A DNA stretch of 64,000 bases from Megaleporinus macrocephalus (GCA_021613375.1 CM038714.1:43810123-43874122), one strand, 5' to 3'; shown: positions 23,250 through 34,141, counted from the first letter of the stretch. Program-made: numbers and translations. Notes: a model not told the origin generated them from the letters alone.

Positions 23250-23747
23250 CACTACTGCTCCAAAGTTTAGGATCACTTTAGAATTTCATTTCATTCAATT
23301 TTAATGCAATTCACAAACAATATTGTCCATTTCACAATGAATTTAAGTGTAGATGATTTCTAAAGAATATTTTTTGTATAGAGGCTTATTTTGCATATAG
23401 TCCTACTATCAGCAATTCTCAGTCCTCTGTCTAAATCTCCTCGTACGACCACCAATCCAAGTTAAGGATGTTATTGGGCTAATTGGTTGTTAGGACACTC
23501 TTGCTCAATTGTGATGCACAGCTGAAAAACATTCTACTAATAAGTGAGTATAAAAGGGAGAACAACATTCTAGGTTAGTTTAGTATCTGAAGCATCAGCA
23601 GTTGATGGCTTGCTGACCGGCTCAACATGACCAGAGAGAAACAACTTTCTTTAGAGACCCGTCAGTCCATTGTTGTGTTAAGGAAGGAAGATACTCCATT
23701 GAAAACAAGAACATTTCACTGTGATCCCAAACTTTTGAGCGGTAGTG
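23250..23747 (+). mobile_element. Tc1/mariner-type MITE, copy 2
   Basis: Inverted relative to 21571-22090 and flanked by TA dinucleotides. The right end is intact (AACTTTTGAGCGGTAGTG); the left end carries two changes (CACTACTGCTCCAAAGTTTA). From 23627 a reading frame starts ATG and gives a peptide with SLETRQSIVVLRK, which resembles the first helix of a Tc1 transposase. This indicates internal deletion of an autonomous parent. Sequence from this start runs directly into the right terminal repeat. Confidence 0.9.
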
Positions 23748-24266
23748 TATGTTAAGACTCATATGTGAATTTGACCCACTCTTAAAACACTATGTACCAT
23801 GTAAGCTGCCTACAGCACGTCTTCAGTAACAACACACCTTACTGTTTGGATGTGAACAGGTCGGCTACATTGCATTAAGCAAAAAAACGTTTATATATCT
23901 TCATAGTTCAATGAAAAACATTGCTTGCTATATTTTTTATATCTTTATATCCTGTAAAGGTTTCATGATCAATGGAGAAAAATAACTATTGAAAATTCCC
24001 TTGGAATAAAACCTGTTTACATTAACTTACATTAAAAGCAACCAATATTTCTTGCCTCTCCTGTAAAGTTACTGTTCTGGAGAGACTTGTTTTTCTTTAA
24101 CAGTACAGTTATGTATATGAAAAACAGCTGTTTTGTAGAATATTATCTATACATGGTACCAATATGTATTTGAAAGTTTAGACTAGAAAAGCATGGAAAC
24201 CCTGTGTGGCCGTGTTGTTACAGATCCAGGCTCTTACAGCCCAAGCTGTAAAAGTGAGTAACTTAC
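23748..24266. other. intron sequence, nothing recognised
   Basis: AT-rich intron immediately downstream (in gene sense) of the exon at 24267-24394. No branch of a further exon was found here. Confidence 0.5.
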
Positions 24267-24394
24267 TTGTCTGGCCTGCCGGGGACCTGCAGACGAAGCC
24301 GGCACTTGTTGGCGCTCTGGATTTGGTCCTCTTTGATACGGATGAGTCTATGCAGGGCCTGGCACCAATCCTGAGCCACTGTGGTGTTCAGGTT
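24267..24394 (-). CDS. arhgef10l: ARHGEF10L-like internal exon, PH-like region end
   Basis: This exon encodes 42 codons plus two bases and begins [19 protein letters not shown]. It continues with an [15 protein letters not shown] stretch, characteristic of the region after the PH-like domain of the ARHGEF10/ARHGEF10L family, which activates Rho GTPases at the cytoplasmic side of membranes. It follows the upstream exon (27561-27676) in phase 0, joining TYQ to NLN. The acceptor in gene sense is TGTATGAAG, a weak pyrimidine tract; the donor is GTAAGTTA. The exon leaves phase 2 (last codon AA + one base), so the gene continues to the left. No matching next exon was found in 1-24266. Family identification is from recalled sequence features. 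The assignment to the L paralogue rests on this exon and its neighbours together. Confidence 0.87.
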
Positions 24395-24894
24395 CTTCAT
24401 ACAGAACAGACATATGAAGGCATGTTAGAAGCTTTTGTCAGTCAAATTAGACAAAAACCCAAACATATTAAACAGAAAGTTACATAAAAGCCACTAATCA
24501 TAATATATCAAACAGCTTCCAATCTTTTCAGGAGACTTGCTTTTAGGATTTTACAGAAATCTGCAGTGTTTTGTGTACATCGTCTCTGTCCAGAGAAAAA
24601 CGTGTCTCCAAAACAGTGGCTTTACAGGAGAGGACAAAACCATTGAAAAGTCTTTACTTTCAATGTAAGTGAATGTAAAGAGGGTTTTCTTCCAAGTAAT
24701 TTAGTCCATTCATCATAAAACTTCATAAAAGATCTAAAGAGCAGCTGTCCTGTTCAAATAATACAGAAAATAAGAATCAATCAAAATACAGATACAGGAC
24801 TGTATAGTGTCTTGCCTGGCCTTATTTGTAATTTAGTGCAGGCATCAGCTGACTGCAAGACTGTGACGGTAAATGAGAGCATATATATATATAG
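24395..24894. other. intron sequence with small dispersed repeat
   Basis: Contains the short repeat shared with 20886-20950 and an interrupted AT run at 24880-24892. Bases 24590-24690 resemble loosely the repeat at 51830-51910 (sequence around ACAGGAGAG and AAAGT). Confidence 0.4.
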
Positions 24895-25530
24895 AGGAGA
24901 TATTTCTAAGGAGATTAGATGGAAAATAGTGCACTTTGCTTGGAAAAGAGGAAAGTAAGAAAGAAAACTAAGTGTTTTCTTTTCCAAAAGTGTTAAAACA
25001 GAAATTATTTCATGGTATAAGTATTTTAAGCTTTCATCCTTGAGAGGGAGGAGAAAAATTAAGCTTTGCTTCTGTCCATCCTTCTGCTGTGAGAAGATAC
25101 CTGTACACTATGTGTCTGAGAAAAAAAGAAAATTTCTAAATCATACAAAGAAGCTTCTAGTGATTTCTGGATAAAGGGTCCAAACCTATATATATATATA
25201 TACATATATATATGATTTAGAAATTTTCTTTTTTTCAGACACATAGTGTACAGTTATCTTCTCACAGCAGAAGGATGGACAGAAGCAAAGCTTAATTTTT
25301 CTCCTCCCTCTCAAGGATGAAAGCTTAAAATACTGTGTACCTGATGGCGACAGTATTGGTGGTCTACCAGGTCATGCACAGTCCGATATTACGAGTCCGT
25401 TTTCTTATACCATGAAATAATTTCTGTTTTAACACTTTTGGAAAAGAAAACACTTCATTTTCTTTCTTACTTTCCTCTTTTCCAAGCAAAGTGCACTATT
25501 TTCCATCTAATCTCCTTAGAAATATCTCCT
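24895..25530. mobile_element. large inverted duplication (hairpin) of a dispersed repeat
   Basis: The left arm (24895-25145) and right arm (25211-25530) are inverted copies with very few mismatches. Matching words include GGAGATATTTCTAAGGAGAT, GTGCACTTTGCTTGGAAAAG, GAAATTATTTCATGGTATAA and AAGCTTTGCTTCTGTCCATC, each found complemented in the other arm. The right arm carries about 70 extra bases (about 25338-25412), so the left arm has a deletion. The loop is 65 bases with interrupted TA runs. A diverged single copy of the arm sequence lies at about 2085-2310. Confidence 0.93.
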
Positions 25531-26739
25531 GAATACTGAGTGGCCATTTGTACTAGGAGACCAAACAAAGTTCTGTCTTAAAAGAAGAGTTTGGTGGTAA
25601 ATTAGACTCAGTATTAACCTCAATGTAGTTTCGTGTCTGAAATTTGCTTATTTGGTTTTGCACTTCAGCTGTGAGGCCAATTTAACTAAGAGGCTTACAG
25701 CCACCATTAGCACTGTGCAAGCTGCATATCTCAATCATTGCCCACAAGTTATAGAGGGGATTTCCACTGATTTTTCTAAACCATTAAGCTGTAAACAAAG
25801 TCATTCAGAGAGGTTTGATGTGAAACGCTCTGTTCTAGAGAAACTCGAGAAATGTTCACAGCCGTGGTGATAGGGCGCGTCTAAAAGACTTTAATGCCTC
25901 AGAAATTGGAATAGGTTATATATACAATGCCTGTTGAGGGAGAGGTGGTTTAGATCTTTTAAACTCTATTCCATTCCAAAAATCAATGGCTGGGATATAC
26001 ATACACGGCATTGCAAGGTTTTCTTTATTCAGACCAATATTATCTCATTATATCAACTTTCCAAATTCCCATTACATATAAAACAAAAGCATGGAATATC
26101 TGCAGATTTATTGGTTTGGACTGTAAATAAAAAACCCACATTTGTATAGACACCACAACCCCTTGTTCATATCACCACCACCAGAAATCTATGTTAGAAG
26201 GTTTCTCTAGAACCAAGCATTTCACAGCAAACCACTCAATTCTAAAAAATGTCCCTTAAAGTGAAGGCGTATGGACTGGCTTATGTGGTTTCTAACACTG
26301 TACGACACACCATTATGTAGAACAAAGAACAAAAGTAACTAAAAAACAGTAATAACCACAACTCTGGGACCTAAATTGTCCATAACTGTCCTAATTTCCT
26401 GGATAACAGTACTAGGAACCACACACGCAGGTCTGTTTGACATTACTTAACAGCTCGACACAGCTTGGGGGAAGCGTTAGATGATTTAGGCATGTAGTGT
26501 GCACAGTGCTAATGATAGCTTTAGGTGCGTCAGCTACACTAGTCTCCAGTCTCTGCTCACGAACCACGTCTGGGCTGCTCCCTGAGCGAGGAGGAAAACT
26601 GGGCAGATTTGATACTTGGCCATAAAGCACCTAAAACCATGGCTGCGTTCAGTGTTTGTCGATTTGGCTCCCAAATATAAACAGTAATAAAGCGAAGCAC
26701 CACCTTCTCTCCAAAAACACAATTATTCCCTCATTCCCT
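25531..26739. other. intron sequence, weak repeat traces
   Basis: CATTAGCACTGTGCA occurs at about 25706 and, inverted, near 26500-26515, suggesting diverged copies of a dispersed repeat. Open frames at 25652-25870, 25934-26149 (+) and 26412-26722 (-) have no recognised domain. Confidence 0.3.
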
Positions 26740-27290
26740 GAAGCTAAATCCGATGGAATCCTTCAGCAGAATCAATGAGGCTTGCAAAAGTTTCTCCCCC
26801 CTCCACCTCCCTTCTTTCTGTTCTCTAGACATTTTTATGACGATGGGGTTGTGGGCAAAACTCAGTCATTTGGACGAAGGCCAGGAGAAGAGATGCGGCA
26901 GAAACGACTGCAGCATTGTGTTTGGGGGCCGGGTGGTATTAGGAGAGGCCCAATTTGAATATTTCGCGCCGAGGTTCGGAGGCTCTCGTTAAGGCATGAG
27001 GGAGGCGCCCTGATTTGAGCTGAGCTGAGCCTAGCTCGCTTTCCTCCGTCTCCCGGCTGACGTCTTCCGGAAGAGGAGCCGCTCGAACGCCTCCATCAAG
27101 CGGATTCGGGCAATTATCAATTGATGGCCTGAGCGTTCCCGGCCCGATCTTTGATTACATTTTAATCAGGCTTTAAATCTTCATTCTGATGGGGCCTCTT
27201 TGAGGCTTACCTGAAAGGCCTCCTTGCTCGACTCCGGCTTGTACGGCCCGCTTTGGCTTTTGTTGTTTTGAGTGATATATTCTCTGCCTT
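26740..27290. other. non-repetitive block near an exon, possible regulatory element
   Basis: This starts about 270 bases past the donor of the exon at 27561-27676 in gene sense. CpG-bearing words (TTTCGCGCCGAGG, CCGGCCCGATC) alternate with ATTA/TAAT-rich words (CAATTATCAATTGATGG, GATTACATTTTAATCAGGC). It has no repeat and no supported exon. Composition resembles the block at 18650-19210. A conserved intronic enhancer is one possibility. Confidence 0.3.
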
Positions 27291-27560
27291 CTTCTCTAAA
27301 CTTTGATCTTTTCTCCTGCATTATGTATTTTAAATGATACGCCGTCGTGCATCATTCATTGGCAGAAGGAACACTTTCCATTTTTAAGTAAGCGCTGGTG
27401 GAAAAGCATGTGTACAAAAGCCAAAAGCATCTTTCTTCCTTCTTAACCATCAGTGTCTGAGTTACAGCTATTAACAACAAATGGAGCATCAGTGATGTAG
27501 CACACAGACAAAACACTGGTGGGGCGTGTGTTTATTTCTTTATGGATTTGTTTGTTTTAC

Positions 27561-27676
27561 CTGGTACGTGCCCTGTAAGGTTCCCACCAGCAGCGTCACC
27601 TGCTCCACCACTGAAAGGTCGTGCTGCAGCTCCTGCAGCTCCTGGAACAGTCGAGGTGGACCCAGAATCACTTTAC
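27561..27676 (-). CDS. arhgef10l: ARHGEF10L-like internal exon, PH-like region
   Basis: The exon starts with two bases that complete a glycine codon, then encodes 38 codons beginning [20 protein letters not shown] and ending with [11 protein letters not shown]. The [10 protein letters not shown] and VVEQVTLL features match the conserved stretch of ARHGEF10L, where it follows the PH-like fold. The acceptor in gene sense is TTGATTGACAG and the donor GTAAAACA. Phase in (1) matches the donor phase of 44547-44719 and phase out (0) matches 24267-24394. The intron upstream is about 16.9 kb and the one downstream about 3.2 kb. Confidence 0.92.
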
Positions 27677-28127
27677 CTGTCAATCAAACATCAGGGCAGA
27701 TATCAGAGTATGGAACCATGTGTTGAAAGATTTTAGGAGGAGGCCCAAGTCTGGGTTGGGTTGGCAGGTACTACGACATATAGTCCACACACAAACTGAG
27801 AAACACCAATTCCATTTGAATCAATACAAAAAATAAATAAATAAATAAGCAATTGAGAATATGGAGAGAGAAAGGGCCCAAAAGTTGAACCCAGAGCCCA
27901 GGAGGAGCTTTTATGGAGTACCAAACATTGTTGTGCATGAAGGAGAAGCAGCAGAAATGACTTGTGAGCCTTCGCCTGTAGTCAACCTCAGACCAACTGT
28001 TCATAAAACAATACTCGCCCCTACAAGACGCCCAATACAATCAGCTTTTTATTTGCCAGTTTTCTCGTTCCATCTGAAATAGGGCTGCAGGGTGATTTGT
28101 GTGGTCTGAGCTGAGTATAGTATTTTC
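27677..28127. other. intron sequence, nothing recognised
   Basis: Includes a short (AAAT)n stretch at about 27829-27848. Overlapping short frames on both strands are unsupported. Confidence 0.4.
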
Positions 28128-28897
28128 TAGAGATGGAAGGATCGATCGGCTATGTATCGGCCGATTTTTAATCAAAATATGTGATCAGTGATCGGCCGAT
28201 ATTTCCCCAATTTAGTCGATCCCAAGAACCGATCGATGGCGTTAAACAAATGAGCCTAATTTCTGTATTTCCAGCTAGTGTTTCATCCAGCTCCCTGTAA
28301 TTCCTATCTGAACCACTAGGTGGATATACATACCCTTTCATTTTCGACTGACTAAAGACCAAAGACATTTAACACTACTAATCTGATACGACACTGCACG
28401 CAGCTGAGTACACTGAGTATAAGCAAACAGCAGAGCTAGCACAAAATATAACCCAGAACACCGTACAGACCAGATCTGACCGGTACAAACAGAACAGCAG
28501 CAGCAATTCAATTTCTACATTTAATGATTACAGATTGTCGTTTATAATAAAAGAGTCTGTGTTTAATGACTGCAGTTTTGACTACATGTATTTATTTAGC
28601 TTTTTTCATTTTAAATTAAGGGTCTAAATGTAATAATTACAGTATATGGAGATATTTGTTTGATTTACTTTGTTTATTTACTGTTAATTTTGTTAAAAAA
28701 TTTTATGCTGTTTCACATGAGCTCATTAAAAATGGTAATAAACCAGTTTAGACCATGTTTTATGACTTGCTTGCGCTAATAACTACATGTAGCCCTGCTG
28801 TGACATATAGTCCCGCCCTCGATTGGTATCGGCTATCGGCCAATCGTGCTGAAAGGTGATCGGCGATCAGAATCGGCCTCTAAAGCGCTGATCTGTA
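28128..28897. mobile_element. hAT-like non-autonomous element
   Basis: A 770-bp block is flanked by an 8-bp near-identical direct repeat, GTATTTTC (28120-28127) and GTACTTTC (28898-28905), the target length of hAT elements. The ends are TAGAGAT at the left and the complement of TACAGAT at the right. The subterminal parts are rich in ATCGGCCGAT-type palindromes (28140-28200, 28825-28880). A truncated inverted relative lies at 62905-63138. No transposase frame. Confidence 0.65.
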
Positions 28898-29858
28898 GTA
28901 CTTTCCCCAGTTACGTTAAGTAAACAGCTTAGGATCACCTCCAACAAATACTGAGATTTTCCATTTGTATGAAGCATACTATACACCCAAGAGCCCATAC
29001 TGTGGTGTTCCATCACCAGCTCGTTTGGCTGTGGAGGCGGGAGGCATGGCTAATATGGCTGGGTGAACGCTGGACACGCAGCAAAAGAAGCTTAAAACAT
29101 GTAAATAGTCATGAATGATAGCTTAAAGTCGTGAATTTGTGTTTATGGGGCTGTGTTGTTTTGGGCTGGTGGGCTGTCTAGTAAGGTGACAGTAAGGCTA
29201 CCGTCACTGTGGAACCTGTGGCTACTGGAAGAGCAGAGCTGTGCCGTAAAGACGGGCAGGGTGGCCTGCAGTTGAGGCGGCTCAACAGTGGAGCCCGGCT
29301 ATGAGATGCCCTGGCAGGGTGGGAGGCCGGAGACAAGGCTAACGCAAGCAGCCCTGACAGTGAGGCCCATAGTCAGGCTCTCGCCGACGTCTACGACACA
29401 GGCTGTGAGGAGTTTTGCCACAGAGGGCCGGGTGTTCTGTCTCCCCGAAGGAGAACTGGCAAGGCCAAGAGAGCAGACACGTGTGTTTACAATGCCAGGG
29501 TGACCCCCCTACTGCAACCAGTTGTGCTCACGCTCATTCTGCAGAGCGTTTCAGCTCCTACGAGTGAGGTGAAAAACAGGGCAGCCAATCAGAACAGGGC
29601 TCATTTACATATATTTGTCTTGTTAATCCTAAGGCATAAAAAAACACTGTAAGCTTCAGAGAGGAAACCATTCTACGGATAAAGCCTGAGCAGAAAAACC
29701 TTCCAGAACCTTCCAGAAACCTTAACTTTTTAAAGCCTCCGAGTCGAGGGAGCTTGGGACAAAACTTCCACTCGCCGATACTTTCCGCCCCTAACAAAGA
29801 GGATCAATGAGGAAGACGGATCGACCCTCTATTGTTTGTGGAAACACACCGGCAGAGG
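28898..29858. other. intron sequence, GC-richer stretch
   Basis: Bases 29160-29500 are GC-rich and hold a 71-codon plus frame (29288-29503) without any recognised domain. No splice partners found. Origin unclear; it could be part of a retroposed or mobile sequence. Confidence 0.3.
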
Positions 29859-29907
29859 ATGAGAGAGAGAAAGAGAGAGAGAGGGAGAGAGAGGGAGAGA
29901 GGGGGAA
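29859..29907. repeat. (GA)n-rich tract
   Basis: About 50 bases of GAGAGA with GGGA interruptions on the plus strand. Confidence 0.92.
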
Positions 29908-30105
29908 TAATAAAAAAGTGAAGTCATAGGGAAATATGAAGGCCTTTAAGGGCGGCGATGAGAACGTAGGTGTCTCATTAGACGTGAAATGTGCCATCGA
30001 TTTAAACCCCATCCCTTCTTTTCTTTGCTTCTTCCCCCCCCCACTGTCCCCAGCTCATGCCCAGACAATCAATAGTGTGAGAGTGAGGCAGAAAGAGAGC
30101 GCAAC

Positions 30106-30158
30106 ACACACTGAGAGAGAGAGAAAAAAAGAAAAAGAAAAAGAAAAAGAAAAAGAAA
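30106..30158. repeat. GA / AAAAG purine tract
   Basis: GAGAGAGAGA followed by about six AAAAG-type units; all purine on the plus strand. Confidence 0.92.
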
Positions 30159-30371
30159 GCATTACAACTTTGCACTGTCCATGAGCACCCTCCATCAGCC
30201 CCTCTATAACTCCACAGATATGGATCGTATGTATATCCCTGTGTTTTCTGATGTTCTGGTGATACGGATTCCAGGCCTCTTCAGTTCATCACATTCATTT
30301 TCCTCCGTCTGGACGGTGGTCCAGGGTGGTCCCCTTTAGGACTGTTTGTTTGGTGAAAGGAAGTATGCTTG

Positions 30372-30398
30372 TCTGTGTGTGTGTGTGTGTGTGTGTGA
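30372..30398. repeat. (TG)n microsatellite
   Basis: About 13 TG dinucleotides. Confidence 0.9.
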
Positions 30399-30504
30399 AT
30401 GAGCAGAGCGTGTGAGCTGAGACTCACATTAAACAAATTATTTATTAAAATGATGTGTTGACTCTTATACTGCTCAGCTCTAGCAAGAGCTCTGTCAACC
30501 TCTA

Positions 30505-30548
<44 letters not shown>

Positions 30549-30829
30549 TCCCTCAGCCCCTATATCTCTAACTCACAGTGTCTCTGTCTCATTCTCTATC
30601 TCTCTCCGTGCCTTCCTCCCTCTCTCTGTCTATGTGTCCATCTATCTCCTTCTCTAACTCCGCGTCTGTCTGTCTCGGTCTTTCTCTCTCTCTGTGTTTA
30701 ACACTGTGTCTATGTCTCTCTGTGCCTGTTTCTATGTTTCCAACTCACAGCGTCTGTCCTCCTGTCACTCTCTGCCTGTCTGTTCTCACTCTCTATGCCA
30801 CTGTGGTGGTCTGTTTCTAGCTCTGTCTT

Positions 30830-30867
<38 letters not shown>

Positions 30868-31000
30868 TCTGTCTGTCTCTCTCTCTCTGTCTGTCGATCA
30901 TTCTCTGTGACTGTCTCGGCGCGTCGGTCTGCCGCTCTCTCTCTTTCCGTCTGTCCAGCTCTCTCCATATTTGGTGAAGAGAGAGAGAGATTAAAAAGGA
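30505..31000. repeat. (CT)n-rich polypyrimidine tract, left half
   Basis: Pure (CT)n at about 30507-30544 and 30834-30863, separated by degenerate TCTCTGTCTCTC stretches. The long frames here (MSLSHSLSLS-like on plus, RERERE-like on minus) are low-complexity artefacts. Confidence 0.93.
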
Positions 31001-31009
31001 GGTTAGTGG

Positions 31010-31952
31010 AGAGAGTTGAAGGACAGACTCTCTCTCCACTAATGTTCTCTATCCCTTGTTTATTTATTCACTGCTTCATTCTGTCCTCCACACCTGTCTG
31101 CTGTACTTCTCCTCCAGTTCCATCTCTGACTCTCCTGCTCATGTCTGCCTACCCGGCCCTTTCTTTCACTCCTTTCTTTACCACCCCTCCCTTCTTAGCT
31201 TTCATTCTCCTCGTTTCTCTTACTGCCTCTATCCTCCTCTTTATTTCTGTTTTTCTCTCTTTTTCCTTTGTCTCATTCCTTCTATCCTTGTTTCTTAGTC
31301 TTTATTTCTTTCTATCTCTCTGTCTCTCCTTCTAACCCTTCTCTTTGTGTCTCGTTCTATCCTTTTTTTTGTTTTTCTATCAATTTCTTTGTCAGTCTCT
31401 TCCTTTTATCTTTCTTTTTCTTTTGATTCAGTCTATTTTTCTTTCTTTCTGTACTTTTCCGTCTGTACTTTTTTCTTTGTTTCTTAGCCATTCGATCCTT
31501 TTCATTTCATTTTTGTCTCTCCTTCTAACCCTTCTCTTTGTGTCTCGTTCTATCCTTTTTTCTGTTTTTCTATCAATTTCTTTGTCAGTCTCTTCCTTTT
31601 ATCTTTCTTTTTTCTTTTGATTCAGTCTGTTTTTCTTTCTTTCTGTACTTTTCCATCTGTACTTTTTTCTTTGTTTCTTAACCTTTCTATCCTTTTCATT
31701 TCATTTCTGTCTCTCCTTCTAACCCTTCTGTGTATCTTTCTATCCATTTTTCTGGTTTTCTATCCATTTCTTTGTCCGTCTCTTCCTTTTATTTTTATTT
31801 TTTCCTTTGATTCTGTCTGCTTGTCTTTCTTTCTGTTCATCTTCTTTTTCCATTCTCTACCTTTTTTGTAAATTCACTCTTTTTCTTTGGTTTTCTTTCT
31901 GGTGTGGTTTTCTTCTTCTTTCTCCAACTCTCTCTGTCACCTTTCCTTCTTG

Positions 31953-32000
<48 letters not shown>
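31010..32000. repeat. polypyrimidine tract with ~193-bp tandem repeats
   Basis: Almost only C and T on the plus strand. GTCTCTCCTTCTAACCCTTC recurs near 31322, 31515 and 31709, giving a unit of about 193 bases, almost three copies, each with TTTCTATC(A/C)ATTTCTTTGTC and CTTTCTGTACTTTTCC. A pure (CT)n run closes the tract at about 31955-31996. Frames at 30694-31335, 31345-31620 and 31617-31871 are artefacts. Confidence 0.9.
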
Positions 32001-32002
<2 letters not shown>

Positions 32003-32773
32003 TAGGATAGTAGACAGACACAGCTCCACACATCTGTCATTGGCACAACTTGATCAATAACAGGACTATCTGAATACACACCCAGCTCTGTTCACTCTGA
32101 GTGTGAGTGCAAAGAGTCTCTAATCTCAAATCTCCTGGATCTGAGTCAGAGTCTGAAATGTTGAGAGGGCATGTCCAGTCTCGAGTGGTGAGAGTGCAGG
32201 TCCATATTTCAGTAGTCCTCTGCTTCATTCAGGTGGTCTTAAAGAAACGTTAAATAGAAAGTAGTAGAAATGTTCTACCTGGAGATTAGTCGCTTTCTCA
32301 ATGCTATCATTCCATACATACTGTTTTAGTTACTGACCTTGGCTGGTGTACACATCCTTAGATCTTACACTGCGGATCTTTGTGATCTCCCAGAATATTC
32401 CATGCCTTGGATAATCTTGGAGTCATTTTTGTTGGATGACCCTACTGGGAAGGGTAACAATGTTAAGTATTGTTAAGCCCAGACCCTGATGATGAAGAAT
32501 CAGTTTGATGTTCTTTGTTTTTTAAGGGTATAGGGTCAGCCACGATTACACCTCATTATCCTCCAACCAATTAACCTTCCAGACACTCAACATAGGGTGT
32601 TTTAAAGTTGGTTCACATCGAATGGATGAAAAAATAATATTAATAGTTGTTTGTTTTATTGGCTTCTCTTTCTTTATACATTGTTAAGACCTATACAAAG
32701 ATTGTTCTTACATTAGGTTATATTTATGTAGAGGTGTACAAAATAATTGGCTTGCAGCTTCAGCTAGATTAGC
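32001..32773. other. intron sequence, nothing recognised
   Basis: Unique-looking DNA between the pyrimidine tract and the 179-bp repeat. No exon recognised. Confidence 0.4.
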
Positions 32774-32952
32774 AATTTTGCAAATATTGGCATATTTGTT
32801 ATAAAATCTACATCCAAAACCAATCAACACCAATCAAAGTTGTTTTCCATCTTTGCTTTAAACACAGCAGTTTATTTTATCCATGTTTTCAAAATGAAAG
32901 GCTCAAAAAACCAAACCAAGGAGTTGCTACATTAAGGTTGATGGTCCTACAT
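32774..32952 (+). repeat. 179-bp identical repeat, copy 1
   Basis: By eye identical, without gaps, to 36081-36259 (constant offset 3307). It contains CCAATCAACACCAATCAAAG and AACCAAACCAAGGAG. Copy 1 sits in ordinary sequence (left flank CAGCTAGATTAGC). Function and class unknown. Confidence 0.92.
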
Positions 32953-34141
32953 CTATTAGTGCTGTGTTTAAAGTAGAGTCACCAGTCAGTTATGGGTGAG
33001 TCAGCTGTGGGTCAGTCATTGTGCCACTCTCGAGTCCCCATCGTCCCTATGTGTGTGTGTTTAGGCCCTGAAGTCAGCGTCCTGGCCGCCGCCCCAGAGG
33101 TGAATGTGCTGTGTTGTAATCCAGTCTAATCCAGTTGGTGTGCTGGGATTGGGTTTTCACACTCCGACACGGTAATCTGCCTGCTTCAGACAGACACATA
33201 CACGCAGAAGGTCCAGCCAGCCGAGACCAGCGCAGGTCCAACACAAGAATCCAAAATCAACATGCCTACAGCCAGAGAGTGAGCTCTATCCAAATCTGCC
33301 CCGTTACCCAACATACAACGGCCAAAGCCTAAAGCCCAGTGTGCATTTCCTCCACTCACTCACATCCACTCACATCGCCAGAGGGGATTATGCCTGAAAC
33401 ATGACCATAAATCTGAATGTAACTACACTCACACCGCCACTTTACTGGATAACCGCTACCTCGCAGCTCCACCTACTTGGTGAACAGTGTGAAAATGCAT
33501 AGCCATGTACTATCTGGGTGGTCTTGGCAAGTACCCTTGTCCTGAATTTTAATGATCTTTTGATGATTTCTCTGCTCTACAACACCTAATTCCACTAATC
33601 TGCTAATGAACAAGATAAGAGTTGATGTAGGTGTGTTATTACTAGAAAACACTGATATATGTACTGTGCCAGAGGAAAAGAAGACAAGCGGTTTCTATTT
33701 AGATAGAAGATATTACACTTGCGTGAGGACAACAACTGGAAAAACTGAATTGGAGTTATAAAAGTTATTAAAACATACAGAGATTATGGGGCTCCTAACT
33801 ACAGGCCGGCCTTCCCACTTGACTCCTACAGGAGTCACAGGTCCCACCACAATATCTTGTGATTGTGAGTGAGCAGTAACCTAACCAGTGCATGCAGGAC
33901 TGGGACAGTATATATCCAGTCCTTATTATTTCAGGAGAAAATCACTTATTTGTAAATAAAGAATGTAAAATATTACATGTTATTAGACTTTCGTAAGATC
34001 TAAGGTCTTGGATGGGAGTGGGACAAATGTTGAAAACCTTTGGCAGGATCTAGTGGGAGCAAACTTTCAAGCATATTTAAATGTGTTTGGGATTACATTA
34101 AAATAAAAGAACTAACGTCTAATCTGAACTTATATAAAATA
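32953..34141. other. intron sequence, nothing recognised
   Basis: About 1.2 kb of unique-looking DNA. A short GC-rich patch at 33070-33130 (GGCCGCCGCCCCAGAGG) is not a recognisable exon. Confidence 0.35.

Noticed and set aside
30578..31871. Serine/leucine/phenylalanine-rich frames up to 213 codons
   Set aside because: Translation of (CT)n and TTTCT repeats; no domain.
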